The position numbers and the translations under genes are program-made. The notes under the pieces are model-generated. The model had not been told where the DNA came from, searched no databases, and worked only from the letters and a program-made list of their open reading frames with translations. DNA of 34,109 nt from Marinoscillum sp964351885 (GTDB lineage: Bacteria; Bacteroidota; Bacteroidia; Cytophagales; Cyclobacteriaceae), in NCBI GenBank assembly GCA_964351885.1, contig CAYGPP010000027.1, positions 1-34,109 on the forward strand, given 5' to 3'. Positions 7,386-15,017 of the stretch are shown piece by piece. Positions within the stretch are counted from its first letter, which is position 1. Each line of letters begins with the position of its first letter.

Positions 7386-8222
7386 TTGACTCCTCAAAAA
7401 TTCATAAATATCAAGGGAAGCCTCGTTGATATATCTACACCAAGAGTGATGGGTATCATCAACGTAACCCCAGACTCGTTCTACGCAGGTAGCCGCCGGC
7501 CAAATAAAAAGGCCGTGCTTGTGCAAGCGGAACAAATGCTGGAAGAGGGAGCGACTTTTTTAGACATTGGGGGTTATTCTTCACGACCAGGCGCCATTGA
7601 TATTTCTGTTGAGGAAGAACTCAATCGTGTATTAAACCCAATCAATGAGATTGCGAGGAGATTTCCTGAAGCTTATATTTCTATCGACACCTTTCGTTCG
7701 GTTGTAGCCAAAGCAGCAGTAGAGCACGGCGCGAATATTGTTAATGATATTAGTGCGGGGTTGTTAGACGCGGAGATGCTGAAGACTGTAGGGGCGATGA
7801 AAGTTCCTTATATCGCTATGCACATGAAAGGGACTCCCCAAACAATGAACGGATTGTCTGATTATAAAGATGTGGTCAAAGAAGTAGCGGAGTATTTTGG
7901 AGAACGCAATGCAGCTGCCAAGGCAGCTGGAATACTAGATTTCATTGCTGATCCAGGAATTGGCTTTGCCAAAACTGCTGAGCAGAGTTTCGAACTAATC
8001 AACCACTTGGAATACTTTCAACAACTTGGTTTTGCTACGTTATGTGGAGTTTCGAGAAAATCCTTAATTTATAAAACGTTAAATATCACCCCTGAGACAG
8101 CTTTGAATGGGACAACTGTACTAAATACTGTAGCTTTGATGAAAGGCGTTGCTATCCTTAGAGTACATGATGTGAAGCCAGCGATGGAAGTGATAAATCT
8201 GATAAATAAAGTCCAAAATTGA
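7386..8222 (+). CDS. folP: Dihydropteroate synthase
   Basis: Condenses 4-aminobenzoate with hydroxymethyl-dihydropterin pyrophosphate to dihydropteroate in folate synthesis. The TIM-barrel motifs are all present: GIINVTPDSF (23-32), DIGGYSSRPGA (60-70), the SIDTFRS segment, NDIS, the ADPGIGFAKT loop, and GVSRKS near the C-terminus, closed by RVHDV. The 278-aa length is normal. The frame is open only from 7368, and the sole start before the first barrel strand is TTG at 7386, so a TTG start is likely. The ATG at codon 22 would begin inside the first strand. Its stop overlaps the cdaA start by 4 nt (TTGA), so the two are translationally coupled. Confidence 0.94.
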   Translation: MTPQKFINIKGSLVDISTPRVMGIINVTPDSFYAGSRRPNKKAVLVQAEQMLEEGATFLDIGGYSSRPGAIDISVEEELNRVLNPINEIARRFPEAYISIDTFRSVVAKAAVEHGANIVNDISAGLLDAEMLKTVGAMKVPYIAMHMKGTPQTMNGLSDYKDVVKEVAEYFGERNAAAKAAGILDFIADPGIGFAKTAEQSFELINHLEYFQQLGFATLCGVSRKSLIYKTLNITPETALNGTTVLNTVALMKGVAILRVHDVKPAMEVINLINKVQN

Positions 8223-9139
8223 TTCTCGGTTTTAACATAGGGTTCTTAGAAATAGGGTGGGTGGATATCTTCGATATTGCACTATTCTCTTTGCTCCTTT
8301 ATCAGGTGTACAAGCTGATGCGTGGCAGTGTCGCTATCAAAGTTTTCATAGGATTCCTTGTGCTTTACCTGATTTACCTGATGGTAAAAGCTGCTCAGAT
8401 GGAATTGATTAGCAATGTGTTGGGTCAGTTCATGGGCGTTGGAGTCTTGGCTGCTATCATTTTGTTCCAGCAGGAAATTAGGAAATTTTTATTACTTCTT
8501 GGGAGAACATCATTTTTGAATGAAGGAAACTTCTTGGAGAATTTCAAGTCAATTTGGAAAACCAATAAAGGTTATCGAAGTGCTGATATTTCGCCAATCA
8601 TAGAAGCTGCAAAAACCTTGGGGGGAACAAATACGGGTGCATTAATCGTTTTTTCAAAAAATTCAGAGCTAAAGTTCTTTGCAGAATCAGGTGATCGGAT
8701 GGATGCATTAATCTCCAAGCGATTATTGATGGCTATTTTTAATAAATACAGCCCATTGCATGATGGTGCAGTCATCATTCATAATAATAAAATAATTGCG
8801 GCACGATGTATTCTTCCCGTGACGGAGAGAGAAGTGCCAGCACAGTTTGGACTCAGACATAGGGCAGGAATTGGGATGTCTGAGAATACAGACTCCTTTG
8901 TATTAGCAGTCTCGGAGGAAACAGGTCAGATTTCGACCATGCGCAATGGGGAGATTTTTCATAACCTCTCTACTCAGGAATTGCGAAAAGCAATCAATGA
9001 ATATTTATACGAAGATTCAGAAGACTCCAAACCGAAAGACAGCATTTTAGCTCAGGCCAAAGAAGAAGGCTCTTCCAAAAAGGATAAGAAGGAAGATGCC
9101 AAAAAATCTACTGTTAAAGCAAAAGAAGTGCTTAGCTAA
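8219..9139 (+). CDS. cdaA: Membrane diadenylate cyclase (c-di-AMP synthase)
   Basis: Makes cyclic di-AMP from two ATP at the inner membrane. Three hydrophobic helices occupy residues ~15-90. The DisA_N/DAC domain follows, with the catalytic DGA (182-184, in LHDGAVIIHNN) and RHR (213-215, in GLRHRAGIG). A hydrophilic Lys/Ser/Glu-rich tail follows from about residue 265. The start is TTG at 8219, overlapping the folP stop; the next ATG (codon 34) would remove the first helix. The folP-cdaA pairing contrasts with cdaA-cdaR-glmM of Firmicutes. No c-di-AMP phosphodiesterase or receptor gene is present in the window. The last four codons lie inside an 18-bp palindrome shared with the convergent kbl gene. 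Confidence 0.93.
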   Translation: MILGFNIGFLEIGWVDIFDIALFSLLLYQVYKLMRGSVAIKVFIGFLVLYLIYLMVKAAQMELISNVLGQFMGVGVLAAIILFQQEIRKFLLLLGRTSFLNEGNFLENFKSIWKTNKGYRSADISPIIEAAKTLGGTNTGALIVFSKNSELKFFAESGDRMDALISKRLLMAIFNKYSPLHDGAVIIHNNKIIAARCILPVTEREVPAQFGLRHRAGIGMSENTDSFVLAVSEETGQISTMRNGEIFHNLSTQELRKAINEYLYEDSEDSKPKDSILAQAKEEGSSKKDKKEDAKKSTVKAKEVLS

Positions 9140-9144
9140 GCACT
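9127..9144. terminator. 18-bp perfect palindrome over both cdaA and kbl stop codons; possible bidirectional terminator
   Basis: AGTGCTTAG|CTAAGCACT is self-complementary over 18 bp and contains the cdaA stop (9137-9139) and the kbl stop (9132-9134). As RNA it can fold to a 7-bp stem with an AGCT loop from either strand. On the minus strand a T-rich run (TCTTTTG) follows; on the plus strand the run is weaker (CTTTCCC). There is no other terminator candidate between these convergent genes. Confidence 0.5.
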
Positions 9145-10322
9145 CCTAGATCTTTCCCTACTTCAGTAAATGCTTTGATCGCTTGATCGAGATGTTCTTT
9201 TGTATGAATGGCGGACATCTGTAACCTGATCCTCGCTTGACCTTTGGGCACTACAGGGAAATAAAAACCAATAACGTAAATCCCTTTGTCTAGCAGATGC
9301 TGAGCCATTTTTTGAGAAAGTACAGCATCATAAAGCATGATAGGTACGATCGCGTGCTCTCCAGGCTTAATGTCAAATCCAGCTTCCGTCATTTTAGATC
9401 TGAAATACTTGGTGTTTTCTTCCAGCTTGTCGCGTAGCTCAGTTGTTTCTGATAGCATATCTATGACCGCAATAGATGCTCCCACAATAGATGGGGCAAG
9501 AGTATTGGAGAAGAGATATGGTCTTGACCTCTGTCTGAGGATGTCGATGATCTCCTTCTTGCCTGAGGTAAATCCACCAGATGCTCCCCCTAGCGCCTTT
9601 CCTAATGTGCCTGTGATGATATCTACTCGATCCATTACGTTGTGATGTTCATGAACCCCTCTTCCTGTTTTCCCCATGAATCCAGTAGAGTGGCACTCAT
9701 CCGTCATGACCACTGCATCATACTTATCTGCCAAGTCACAGATTTTATCTAACTGCGCGATGGTGCCATCCATAGAAAACACACCATCTGTAACGATAAC
9801 TTTCACTTTAGCATCTGAGGCGGCTTGCAACTGCACTTCCAAATCAGCCATGTTGTTATGATCATACCGGTACCTAGAAGCTTTGCACAGTCTTACCCCG
9901 TCAATGACCGAAGCATGATTCAATGCATCTGAAATAATCGCATCTTCTGGGCCGAGTAATGGCTCGAATACTCCACCATTAGCGTCAAAAGCTGCCGCAT
10001 ATAAAATGGTATCTTCTGTTCCCAGGAATTCAGAGATCTTTTTCTCCAAGGTCTTATGAATATCTTGAGTACCACATATGAATCGGACTGACGACATACC
10101 AAAACCGTGCGAATCAATTGTTTGCTTTGCAGCTTCAAGCACTTTAGGATGTGATGACAACCCGAGGTAATTGTTTGCGCAGAAGTTGATTACTTCTTTA
10201 CCATCGTTGAGTTTAATCACCGCATCTTGAGGTGTTGCTATTATTCTCTCTTGCTTGTAAAGTCCAGCTTCTTTGATGCCAGCTATTTCATTCTCCAGTT
10301 TGGTCTTTAAGGATTGGTACAT
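9132..10322 (-). CDS. kbl: 2-amino-3-ketobutyrate CoA ligase (glycine C-acetyltransferase)
   Basis: PLP enzyme that cleaves 2-amino-3-ketobutyrate with CoA to glycine and acetyl-CoA, the second step of threonine degradation. The 396-aa protein is a typical alpha-oxoamine synthase: NNYLGLSSHP (50-59), GFGMSSVRFICGT (73-85), the DECHSTG cofactor site (208-214) and the PLP lysine K242 in GTLGKALGGASGG. The start is ATG at 10320-10322. The gene lies 8 nt downstream of a small unknown gene on the same strand, and the SDR-type threonine dehydrogenase is divergent beyond that. This supports Kbl over the related AONS/ALAS enzymes. Its stop region overlaps cdaA by 8 nt within a palindrome. Confidence 0.92.
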   Translation of the reverse strand: MYQSLKTKLENEIAGIKEAGLYKQERIIATPQDAVIKLNDGKEVINFCANNYLGLSSHPKVLEAAKQTIDSHGFGMSSVRFICGTQDIHKTLEKKISEFLGTEDTILYAAAFDANGGVFEPLLGPEDAIISDALNHASVIDGVRLCKASRYRYDHNNMADLEVQLQAASDAKVKVIVTDGVFSMDGTIAQLDKICDLADKYDAVVMTDECHSTGFMGKTGRGVHEHHNVMDRVDIITGTLGKALGGASGGFTSGKKEIIDILRQRSRPYLFSNTLAPSIVGASIAVIDMLSETTELRDKLEENTKYFRSKMTEAGFDIKPGEHAIVPIMLYDAVLSQKMAQHLLDKGIYVIGFYFPVVPKGQARIRLQMSAIHTKEHLDQAIKAFTEVGKDLGVLS

Positions 10323-10330
10323 TGGGGTAT

Positions 10331-10576
10331 TTATTTTATGCGTGGTACAATTTTGGGTTTGACTTTGACAGCTACTTTCGGTCGTGATACTTCCTCTTGT
10401 GCTTCATATTTATACTTTCTTCTAAGCTTATTGATTAAAAAAAGTTTTTGAGCTGTGAAACTTTCAGGATGCATTTGTGAGAATTCGATAGCAAAAGCCT
10501 TGTAAAGCTCAGACTCTTTTGTTTTCAGCTGATCGGGATCAATTTTTTTTTGCTTTAGGTAATCTCTCAAATTCAT
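10331..10576 (-). CDS. Small basic protein of unknown function upstream of kbl
   Basis: This 81-aa protein begins MNLRDYLKQKKIDPDQL and ends in a lysine/proline-rich tail (KVAVKVKPKIVPRIK). The middle is predicted helical, with an NKLRRKYKY basic patch. No signal peptide or membrane segment is seen. I do not recognise the family. It is 8 nt upstream of kbl on the same strand and so is probably co-transcribed with it. A minus-strand -7 box (TAACTTTG, 10584-10591) lies so close to its ATG that the message would have almost no leader. Evidence that it is real: a clean open frame with a sensible start, tight spacing to kbl and a plausible promoter. Confidence 0.65.
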   Translation of the reverse strand: MNLRDYLKQKKIDPDQLKTKESELYKAFAIEFSQMHPESFTAQKLFLINKLRRKYKYEAQEEVSRPKVAVKVKPKIVPRIK

Positions 10577-10583
10577 AAGAATT

Positions 10584-10591
10584 CAAAGTTA
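10584..10591 (-). promoter_or_regulatory. Perfect -7 element (TAACTTTG) for the small gene-kbl unit
   Basis: The minus strand reads TAACTTTG, matching TAnnTTTG exactly. The predicted start site (about 10578) is within a few nucleotides of the ATG at 10576, so the transcript would be nearly leaderless. No TTTG is found 19-21 nt upstream. Confidence 0.35.
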
Positions 10592-10631
10592 TAGGTATTG
10601 GTGGTTATAGTGTTGGGAATGCTCAAATTAG

Positions 10632-10639
10632 TACTTTTG
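10632..10639 (+). promoter_or_regulatory. Perfect -7 element (TACTTTTG) for tdh
   Basis: TACTTTTG matches TAnnTTTG exactly and predicts a start near 10646, ~20 nt before the tdh ATG. A TTG occurs 16 nt upstream, shorter than the usual 19-21 spacing, so the -33 contact is poor. Together with 10584-10591 this makes the 90-bp gap a divergent promoter pair for the two threonine-catabolism units. Confidence 0.45.
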
Positions 10640-10666
10640 CCGAAATAACAACAATTCCCCTACCCA

Positions 10667-11617
10667 ATGGAAAAAATCTTAGTAATCGGTGCTTGCGGAC
10701 AATTAGGAACCGAACTCACGCTTAGGCTGAGAGAACTATTCGGAGAAGATCAAGTCATCGCATCAGACCTCAGAGATCCGGTTGATTTAATCAAGAATGG
10801 TCCTTATGAATCAATGGACGTGATGAATGCCCCAAGACTAAATGAGATCATTAAGCAATATGGAATTACTCAGATTTACCACTTAGCGGCCATACTTTCT
10901 GCCAAAGGTGAGCAGAACCCACAAATGGCTTGGGATTTGAATATGACGAGTTTGCTTAATGTATTGGAAGCCGGTAAGGCGGGTGTTTCAAAAATATTTT
11001 GGCCTAGTTCCATCGCTGTATTTGGGTATGATACGCCTAAAGTCAAAACACCTCAGCAAACGATCATTAACCCAACAACAGTTTATGGAATCAGCAAGTT
11101 GGCGGGGGAGAGATGGTGCGAATATTATCATAAGAAATTTGGAGTGGACGTAAGATCGATGCGCTATCCTGGGTTGATTGGCTCTAAAGCAAAACCAGGA
11201 GGAGGCACTACAGATTATGCTGTGGATATATTTTGGAAAGCGATTCAAGAAGGTTCTTATGACTGTTTCTTACAGAAAAACACCCTTCTTCCTATGATGT
11301 ATATGGATGATGCAGTGAAAGCCACCATCGATCTTATGGAGGCAGACGCGGATAATTTAACTATCCGATCCAGCTACAATATATCAGCTATTAGTTTCTC
11401 TCCAGAGATGGTTGCGGACGAGATTAAGAAACATTATCCGAAGTTTGAAATCACTTATAATCCAGATTTTCGTCAGCAGATTGCAGATAGCTGGCCAAAT
11501 AGTATCAACGATACAGAAGCGCGAAGGGACTGGGGTTGGGAGCCCTCATTCGACCTTCAAAAGATGTCGGAAACGATGCTCCAAAATCTTGAGATTCAAT
11601 TGAAACCGGCAGAATAA
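10667..11617 (+). CDS. tdh: L-threonine 3-dehydrogenase, extended-SDR type
   Basis: Oxidises L-threonine to 2-amino-3-ketobutyrate with NAD+. The 316-aa protein is an extended short-chain dehydrogenase: the nucleotide-binding GACGQLG (8-14), an acidic residue after the second strand (SDLRD), the active-site Ser in PSSIAVFG (~114) and the YxxxK pair Y140/K144 in VYGISK. The later GGGTTDYAVDIFWKA and MMYMDDAVKAT segments are those I associate with the SDR-type TDH rather than sugar epimerases. Its divergent neighbour kbl encodes the next enzyme, which strongly favours this call over a generic NAD-dependent epimerase. It has a -7 box at 10632-10639. No zinc-dependent MDR-type TDH is present in the window. 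Confidence 0.88.
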   Translation: MEKILVIGACGQLGTELTLRLRELFGEDQVIASDLRDPVDLIKNGPYESMDVMNAPRLNEIIKQYGITQIYHLAAILSAKGEQNPQMAWDLNMTSLLNVLEAGKAGVSKIFWPSSIAVFGYDTPKVKTPQQTIINPTTVYGISKLAGERWCEYYHKKFGVDVRSMRYPGLIGSKAKPGGGTTDYAVDIFWKAIQEGSYDCFLQKNTLLPMMYMDDAVKATIDLMEADADNLTIRSSYNISAISFSPEMVADEIKKHYPKFEITYNPDFRQQIADSWPNSINDTEARRDWGWEPSFDLQKMSETMLQNLEIQLKPAE

Positions 11618-11746
11618 TATCTATGAAAAGAGGCTTTTTGTAGAATATGCTTCTAAATGTATTAGCAATAATGTCGTTATTTCGACAATTGTTTGTCTTA
11701 CTCTGAAATTTGATTTTTCTTTCGACCCTAATAGATTCTCAACCTT

Positions 11747-12532
11747 ATGGCAAATCTTCAAAATCTTTCCCTATCAACTGATGGAGGTATACTTACTGTT
11801 ACCATCAATAGAGAGAGTAAACTGAACGCTTTGAATACAGCGACTATCGCTGAATTAAAAGAGGTGTTTCAGTCAATCTATGATGACAAGGACATTTCTG
11901 GTGTAATTATCACCGGTGCTGGGGAGAAGGCTTTCGTTGCGGGAGCAGATATCGCTGAGTTCTCTGAGTTGAATGAAATGAACGCCCGAAAGTTTTCGGA
12001 AGAAGGTCAGGAAGTTTTTGACTTGATTGAAAACTGTCATACTCCAGTTGTCGCTGTGGTGAATGGTTTTGCTTTGGGTGGAGGTTGTGAACTGGCTATG
12101 GCTTGTCACATGCGGGTGGCTTCTGCCAATGCCAGATTTGGACAGCCTGAGGTTAATTTGGGAATTCTTCCTGGATATGGCGGTACTCAACGTCTGACAC
12201 GACTAATAGGTAAAGGTCGAGCGTTTGAATATTTGATGACTGCTGACATGATGGATGCTAGCACGGCACTCTCTTATGGTTTGGTGAATCACATGGAAGC
12301 GGATAAGGATGCAGCTTTGGAGAAAGCTTCTGAGATTCTCCAGAAGATTGCTTCGAAAGCACCTATTGCTATTGGATTGGTGATTGATTGTGCCAATGCT
12401 GTTTTCAATCAAGATGAAAATGGTTACCAAACTGAGGCCAATGCTTTCGCTCGTTGTTGCGGAACGGATGACTTCAAAGAAGGGGCGAGTGCTTTCATGG
12501 AAAAACGCGCACCGGAGTTTAAGGGAGAGTAA
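11747..12532 (+). CDS. Enoyl-CoA hydratase/isomerase family protein (probable active hydratase)
   Basis: Crotonase-fold protein of 261 aa that should hydrate 2-enoyl-CoA in the cytoplasm. The oxyanion-hole segment AFVAGADI (62-69) and the GFALGGGCELAMAC motif (107-120) are intact. Both catalytic acids of true hydratases are kept: E115 in GGCEL and E135 in GQPEV. The GYGGTQRL segment follows. The substrate is not decided by sequence; short-chain crotonyl-CoA is the usual one. The 129-nt gap after tdh has no strong promoter or terminator that I can see, only a 5-bp hairpin TGTCG-TTATTT-CGACA. The downstream flippase GTG start directly follows the TAA, so the two are co-transcribed. Confidence 0.88.
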   Translation: MANLQNLSLSTDGGILTVTINRESKLNALNTATIAELKEVFQSIYDDKDISGVIITGAGEKAFVAGADIAEFSELNEMNARKFSEEGQEVFDLIENCHTPVVAVVNGFALGGGCELAMACHMRVASANARFGQPEVNLGILPGYGGTQRLTRLIGKGRAFEYLMTADMMDASTALSYGLVNHMEADKDAALEKASEILQKIASKAPIAIGLVIDCANAVFNQDENGYQTEANAFARCCGTDDFKEGASAFMEKRAPEFKGE

Positions 12533-14005
12533 GTGAGTCAACTCAGGCAGCTTGCCAGTCAAACGGTCGTTTATGGTGCGAGCAGCGTGCTAGGCAGACT
12601 TCTCAATTATTTTTTAGTTCCTCTCTACACAACAGTATTTGCATCGGGCGAGTATGGGATCGTTACAGAATTATATGCTTTCATTGCTTTTCTAAATGTC
12701 CTTTATACCTATGGACTAGAGACAGCCTATTTCAGATTCGCAACTAAAAGCGACCAGCCTCAACAGTATTTCAACATTGCTCAGTCGTCTATAATTCTGA
12801 GTTCAATATTTCTAAGTGGACTTTTGATCCTATTCTCCACTGAGATAGTGACGTTACTTGATTACTCTGGTAAGGAGGATTATATCATTTGGCTAGCAGC
12901 TATTTTGGCTATTGATGCAGTAGTCGCCATTCCTTTCGCTAGGCTTAGGCTTGAAGGCAAAGCCTTTCGATTCGCAACATTCAAGCTGACGAATATCGGA
13001 GTTAATATTGGTCTCAACCTGTTTTTCTTGGTAGTATGTCCTTGGTGGCTGGCAGCTCATGAAAATTCATGGATCGGAATGATCTATAATCCAAATCTTG
13101 GGGTTGGCTATGTCTTTATTTCCAATTTGATAGCGAATGGGATGTATTTGTTTTTTTTCGCTCCTTGGTTTCTTCAGCTTAGAATCAAGTTAGGTACAGA
13201 ATGGAAAGTGATGTTGGCATATGCTGCGCCACTACTCATTATGGGTTTTGCTGGTGTCACTAACGAAATGCTCTCTAGAGTTTTGCTCAAATACCTGCTG
13301 CCAGTTAGCTTCTATCCTGAGTATAGTAATCAGCAAATTCTTGGAATTTTTGGAGCTTGTTACAAATTGTCAGTATTCATGACTTTGGCCATTCAGGCAT
13401 TTCGCTATGCTTTTGAGCCGTTTTTCTTTAACAAGTCCGCTGATAAGCAATCTCCAGAGCTATTTGCCAAAGTGATGCATGGATTTATAATTTTCGCATC
13501 TTTTTCATGGTTATTGATTTCAGTTGCATTGGATATTATTGCTCCAATATTCCTAAGACAAGCTGAGTATTTATTCGCCCTAGAAATTGTTCCTTGGCTT
13601 CTTGGAGGAGGACTATTCTTGGGTATTTATTTCAATTTGTCTATATGGTATAAGCTCACCGACCAAACCAAGTACGGAGCATGGATTACACTCGCTGGAG
13701 CTGGTCTTACGTTGATCATGAATTTTGTTCTCATTCCTATTGTTGGATTTATGGGTAGCGCATTTACCACTTTTGCTAGTTACCTCTTCATGGTTTTGGT
13801 GAGTTATATGCTAGGCCAAAAGCATTACTTTGTTCCTTACAAAATTGGCAGAGGTCTTTTTTACATTTCCTTAGCTGGGCTTTCTATCTTAGCGTTTTAC
13901 TTTTCGCCGTTTGCGGAATTCAAGAATTTGATAGCCTCAATGTTACTTTTGATTTTCGCAGCGGCTATTTGGGTTCTTGATATCCGAACTGGCACTTTTA
14001 AATAG
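12533..14005 (+). CDS. MOP/MATE-superfamily polysaccharide flippase-like membrane protein
   Basis: The 490-aa protein is almost entirely transmembrane, with about 14 hydrophobic helices. It has the Wzx/MurJ-like N-terminus (LASQTVVYGASSVLGRLLNYFLVPLYT) in which the first helix carries Gly and Arg. This suggests export of a lipid-linked oligosaccharide across the inner membrane. The substrate cannot be read from sequence. The start is GTG at 12533, directly after the TAA of the crotonase gene, and no ATG occurs before the first helix ends. A sugar nucleotidyltransferase gene follows after 7 nt, so both may act in the same glycan or envelope pathway. No glycosyltransferase or polymerase gene is nearby, which is unlike a capsule or O-antigen locus. 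Confidence 0.82.
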   Translation: MSQLRQLASQTVVYGASSVLGRLLNYFLVPLYTTVFASGEYGIVTELYAFIAFLNVLYTYGLETAYFRFATKSDQPQQYFNIAQSSIILSSIFLSGLLILFSTEIVTLLDYSGKEDYIIWLAAILAIDAVVAIPFARLRLEGKAFRFATFKLTNIGVNIGLNLFFLVVCPWWLAAHENSWIGMIYNPNLGVGYVFISNLIANGMYLFFFAPWFLQLRIKLGTEWKVMLAYAAPLLIMGFAGVTNEMLSRVLLKYLLPVSFYPEYSNQQILGIFGACYKLSVFMTLAIQAFRYAFEPFFFNKSADKQSPELFAKVMHGFIIFASFSWLLISVALDIIAPIFLRQAEYLFALEIVPWLLGGGLFLGIYFNLSIWYKLTDQTKYGAWITLAGAGLTLIMNFVLIPIVGFMGSAFTTFASYLFMVLVSYMLGQKHYFVPYKIGRGLFYISLAGLSILAFYFSPFAEFKNLIASMLLLIFAAAIWVLDIRTGTFK

Positions 14006-14012
14006 ATAAGAA

Positions 14013-15014
14013 ATGAATCTCATTGTTCCGATGGCAGGGAGAGGTACTCGCCTCAGACCACATACTTTAACTACTCCCAAACCACTGATTCCAATTGCAG
14101 GCAAGCCCATAGTACAGAGGTTAGTGGAAGATATAGCAGCTGTTACTCCAGAGAAGATTGATGAGATCGGTTTTATTATTGGGGATTTTGGTAAAGAGAT
14201 AGAAGCGCAATTGCTTGACATAGCAGAGCAGGTTGGAGCTAAAGGAAGGATTTTCTACCAAACTGAAGCTCTAGGAACGGCTCATGCCATTCATTGTGCT
14301 CGTGAATTGCTCGTAGGGAAAACAACCGTCGCTTTTTCGGATACACTTTTTAAAGCCAATTTCACTCTCAATACTGAAGATGACGGCATCATCTGGGTCA
14401 AAGCAGTTGAAGACCCAAGTGCATTCGGGGTGGTAAATGTTGATGCAGAGGGGGTGATTACTGAGTTCGAAGAAAAGCCTGCAAATCCAGTTTCTAATCT
14501 GGCGATTATTGGAATATATTATTTCAAAGAAGCCGAAAAACTTCGTGATCAGTTAGATCATATTATAGATAACAAGATCATGGCTTCAGGTGAATATCAA
14601 CTTACCACCGCCCTTGAAAACCTGAAGCAGTCCAATGTTCGGTTTACTACAGGCGCGGTAGAGGAATGGTTGGATTGTGGCAATAAAGATGTGACAGTAG
14701 AATCGAATAGTCGATATCTAGGATTTTTAAATAAAAATATTATTTCCGAATCGGCGACTATTGAGAATTCGACAATTATTCCTCCAGTTTATATAGGTGA
14801 TAATGCCATGATTAAGCAATCAGTGATTGGCCCTTACGTTTCTGTTGGAACTGAGACTGAGATACATACAAGTGTTATTGATTCATCACTGATCCAAAAC
14901 AAAACAAAGATTAAAAACGCAAGGTTGTCTAACTCCATGATTGGTAATCTCGTTACCATGGAAGGAAAGTCCAATGAGGTAAGCCTCGGAGACTATTCGC
15001 AATTCAAAGATTGA
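14013..15014 (+). CDS. Sugar-1-phosphate nucleotidyltransferase with left-handed beta-helix tail
   Basis: The 333-aa protein makes an NDP-sugar from a sugar-1-phosphate and an NTP. The N-terminal nucleotidyltransferase domain has the signature GRGTRLRP (9-16) and TPKPLIPIAGKP (21-32), followed by ALGTAHA, the FSDTLF acidic site, EFEEKP and a WLDCGN segment. The C-terminal part (about 240-333) has hexapeptide-like steps (SATIENSTIIPPVYIG, IKQSVIGPYVSVG) typical of a left-handed beta-helix. It lacks the acetyltransferase features of GlmU. Nucleotide and sugar specificity (dTDP, UDP or GDP) are not resolved. The start is ATG with only 7 nt after the flippase gene. It is followed 3 nt later by the TPR gene. 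Confidence 0.85.
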   Translation: MNLIVPMAGRGTRLRPHTLTTPKPLIPIAGKPIVQRLVEDIAAVTPEKIDEIGFIIGDFGKEIEAQLLDIAEQVGAKGRIFYQTEALGTAHAIHCARELLVGKTTVAFSDTLFKANFTLNTEDDGIIWVKAVEDPSAFGVVNVDAEGVITEFEEKPANPVSNLAIIGIYYFKEAEKLRDQLDHIIDNKIMASGEYQLTTALENLKQSNVRFTTGAVEEWLDCGNKDVTVESNSRYLGFLNKNIISESATIENSTIIPPVYIGDNAMIKQSVIGPYVSVGTETEIHTSVIDSSLIQNKTKIKNARLSNSMIGNLVTMEGKSNEVSLGDYSQFKD

Positions 15015-15017
15015 TTG

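Noticed and set aside
10584..10666. Possible tRNA or riboswitch in the tdh-kbl gap
   Set aside because: Ninety bp of AT-rich DNA with two promoters and no cloverleaf or conserved aptamer pattern.
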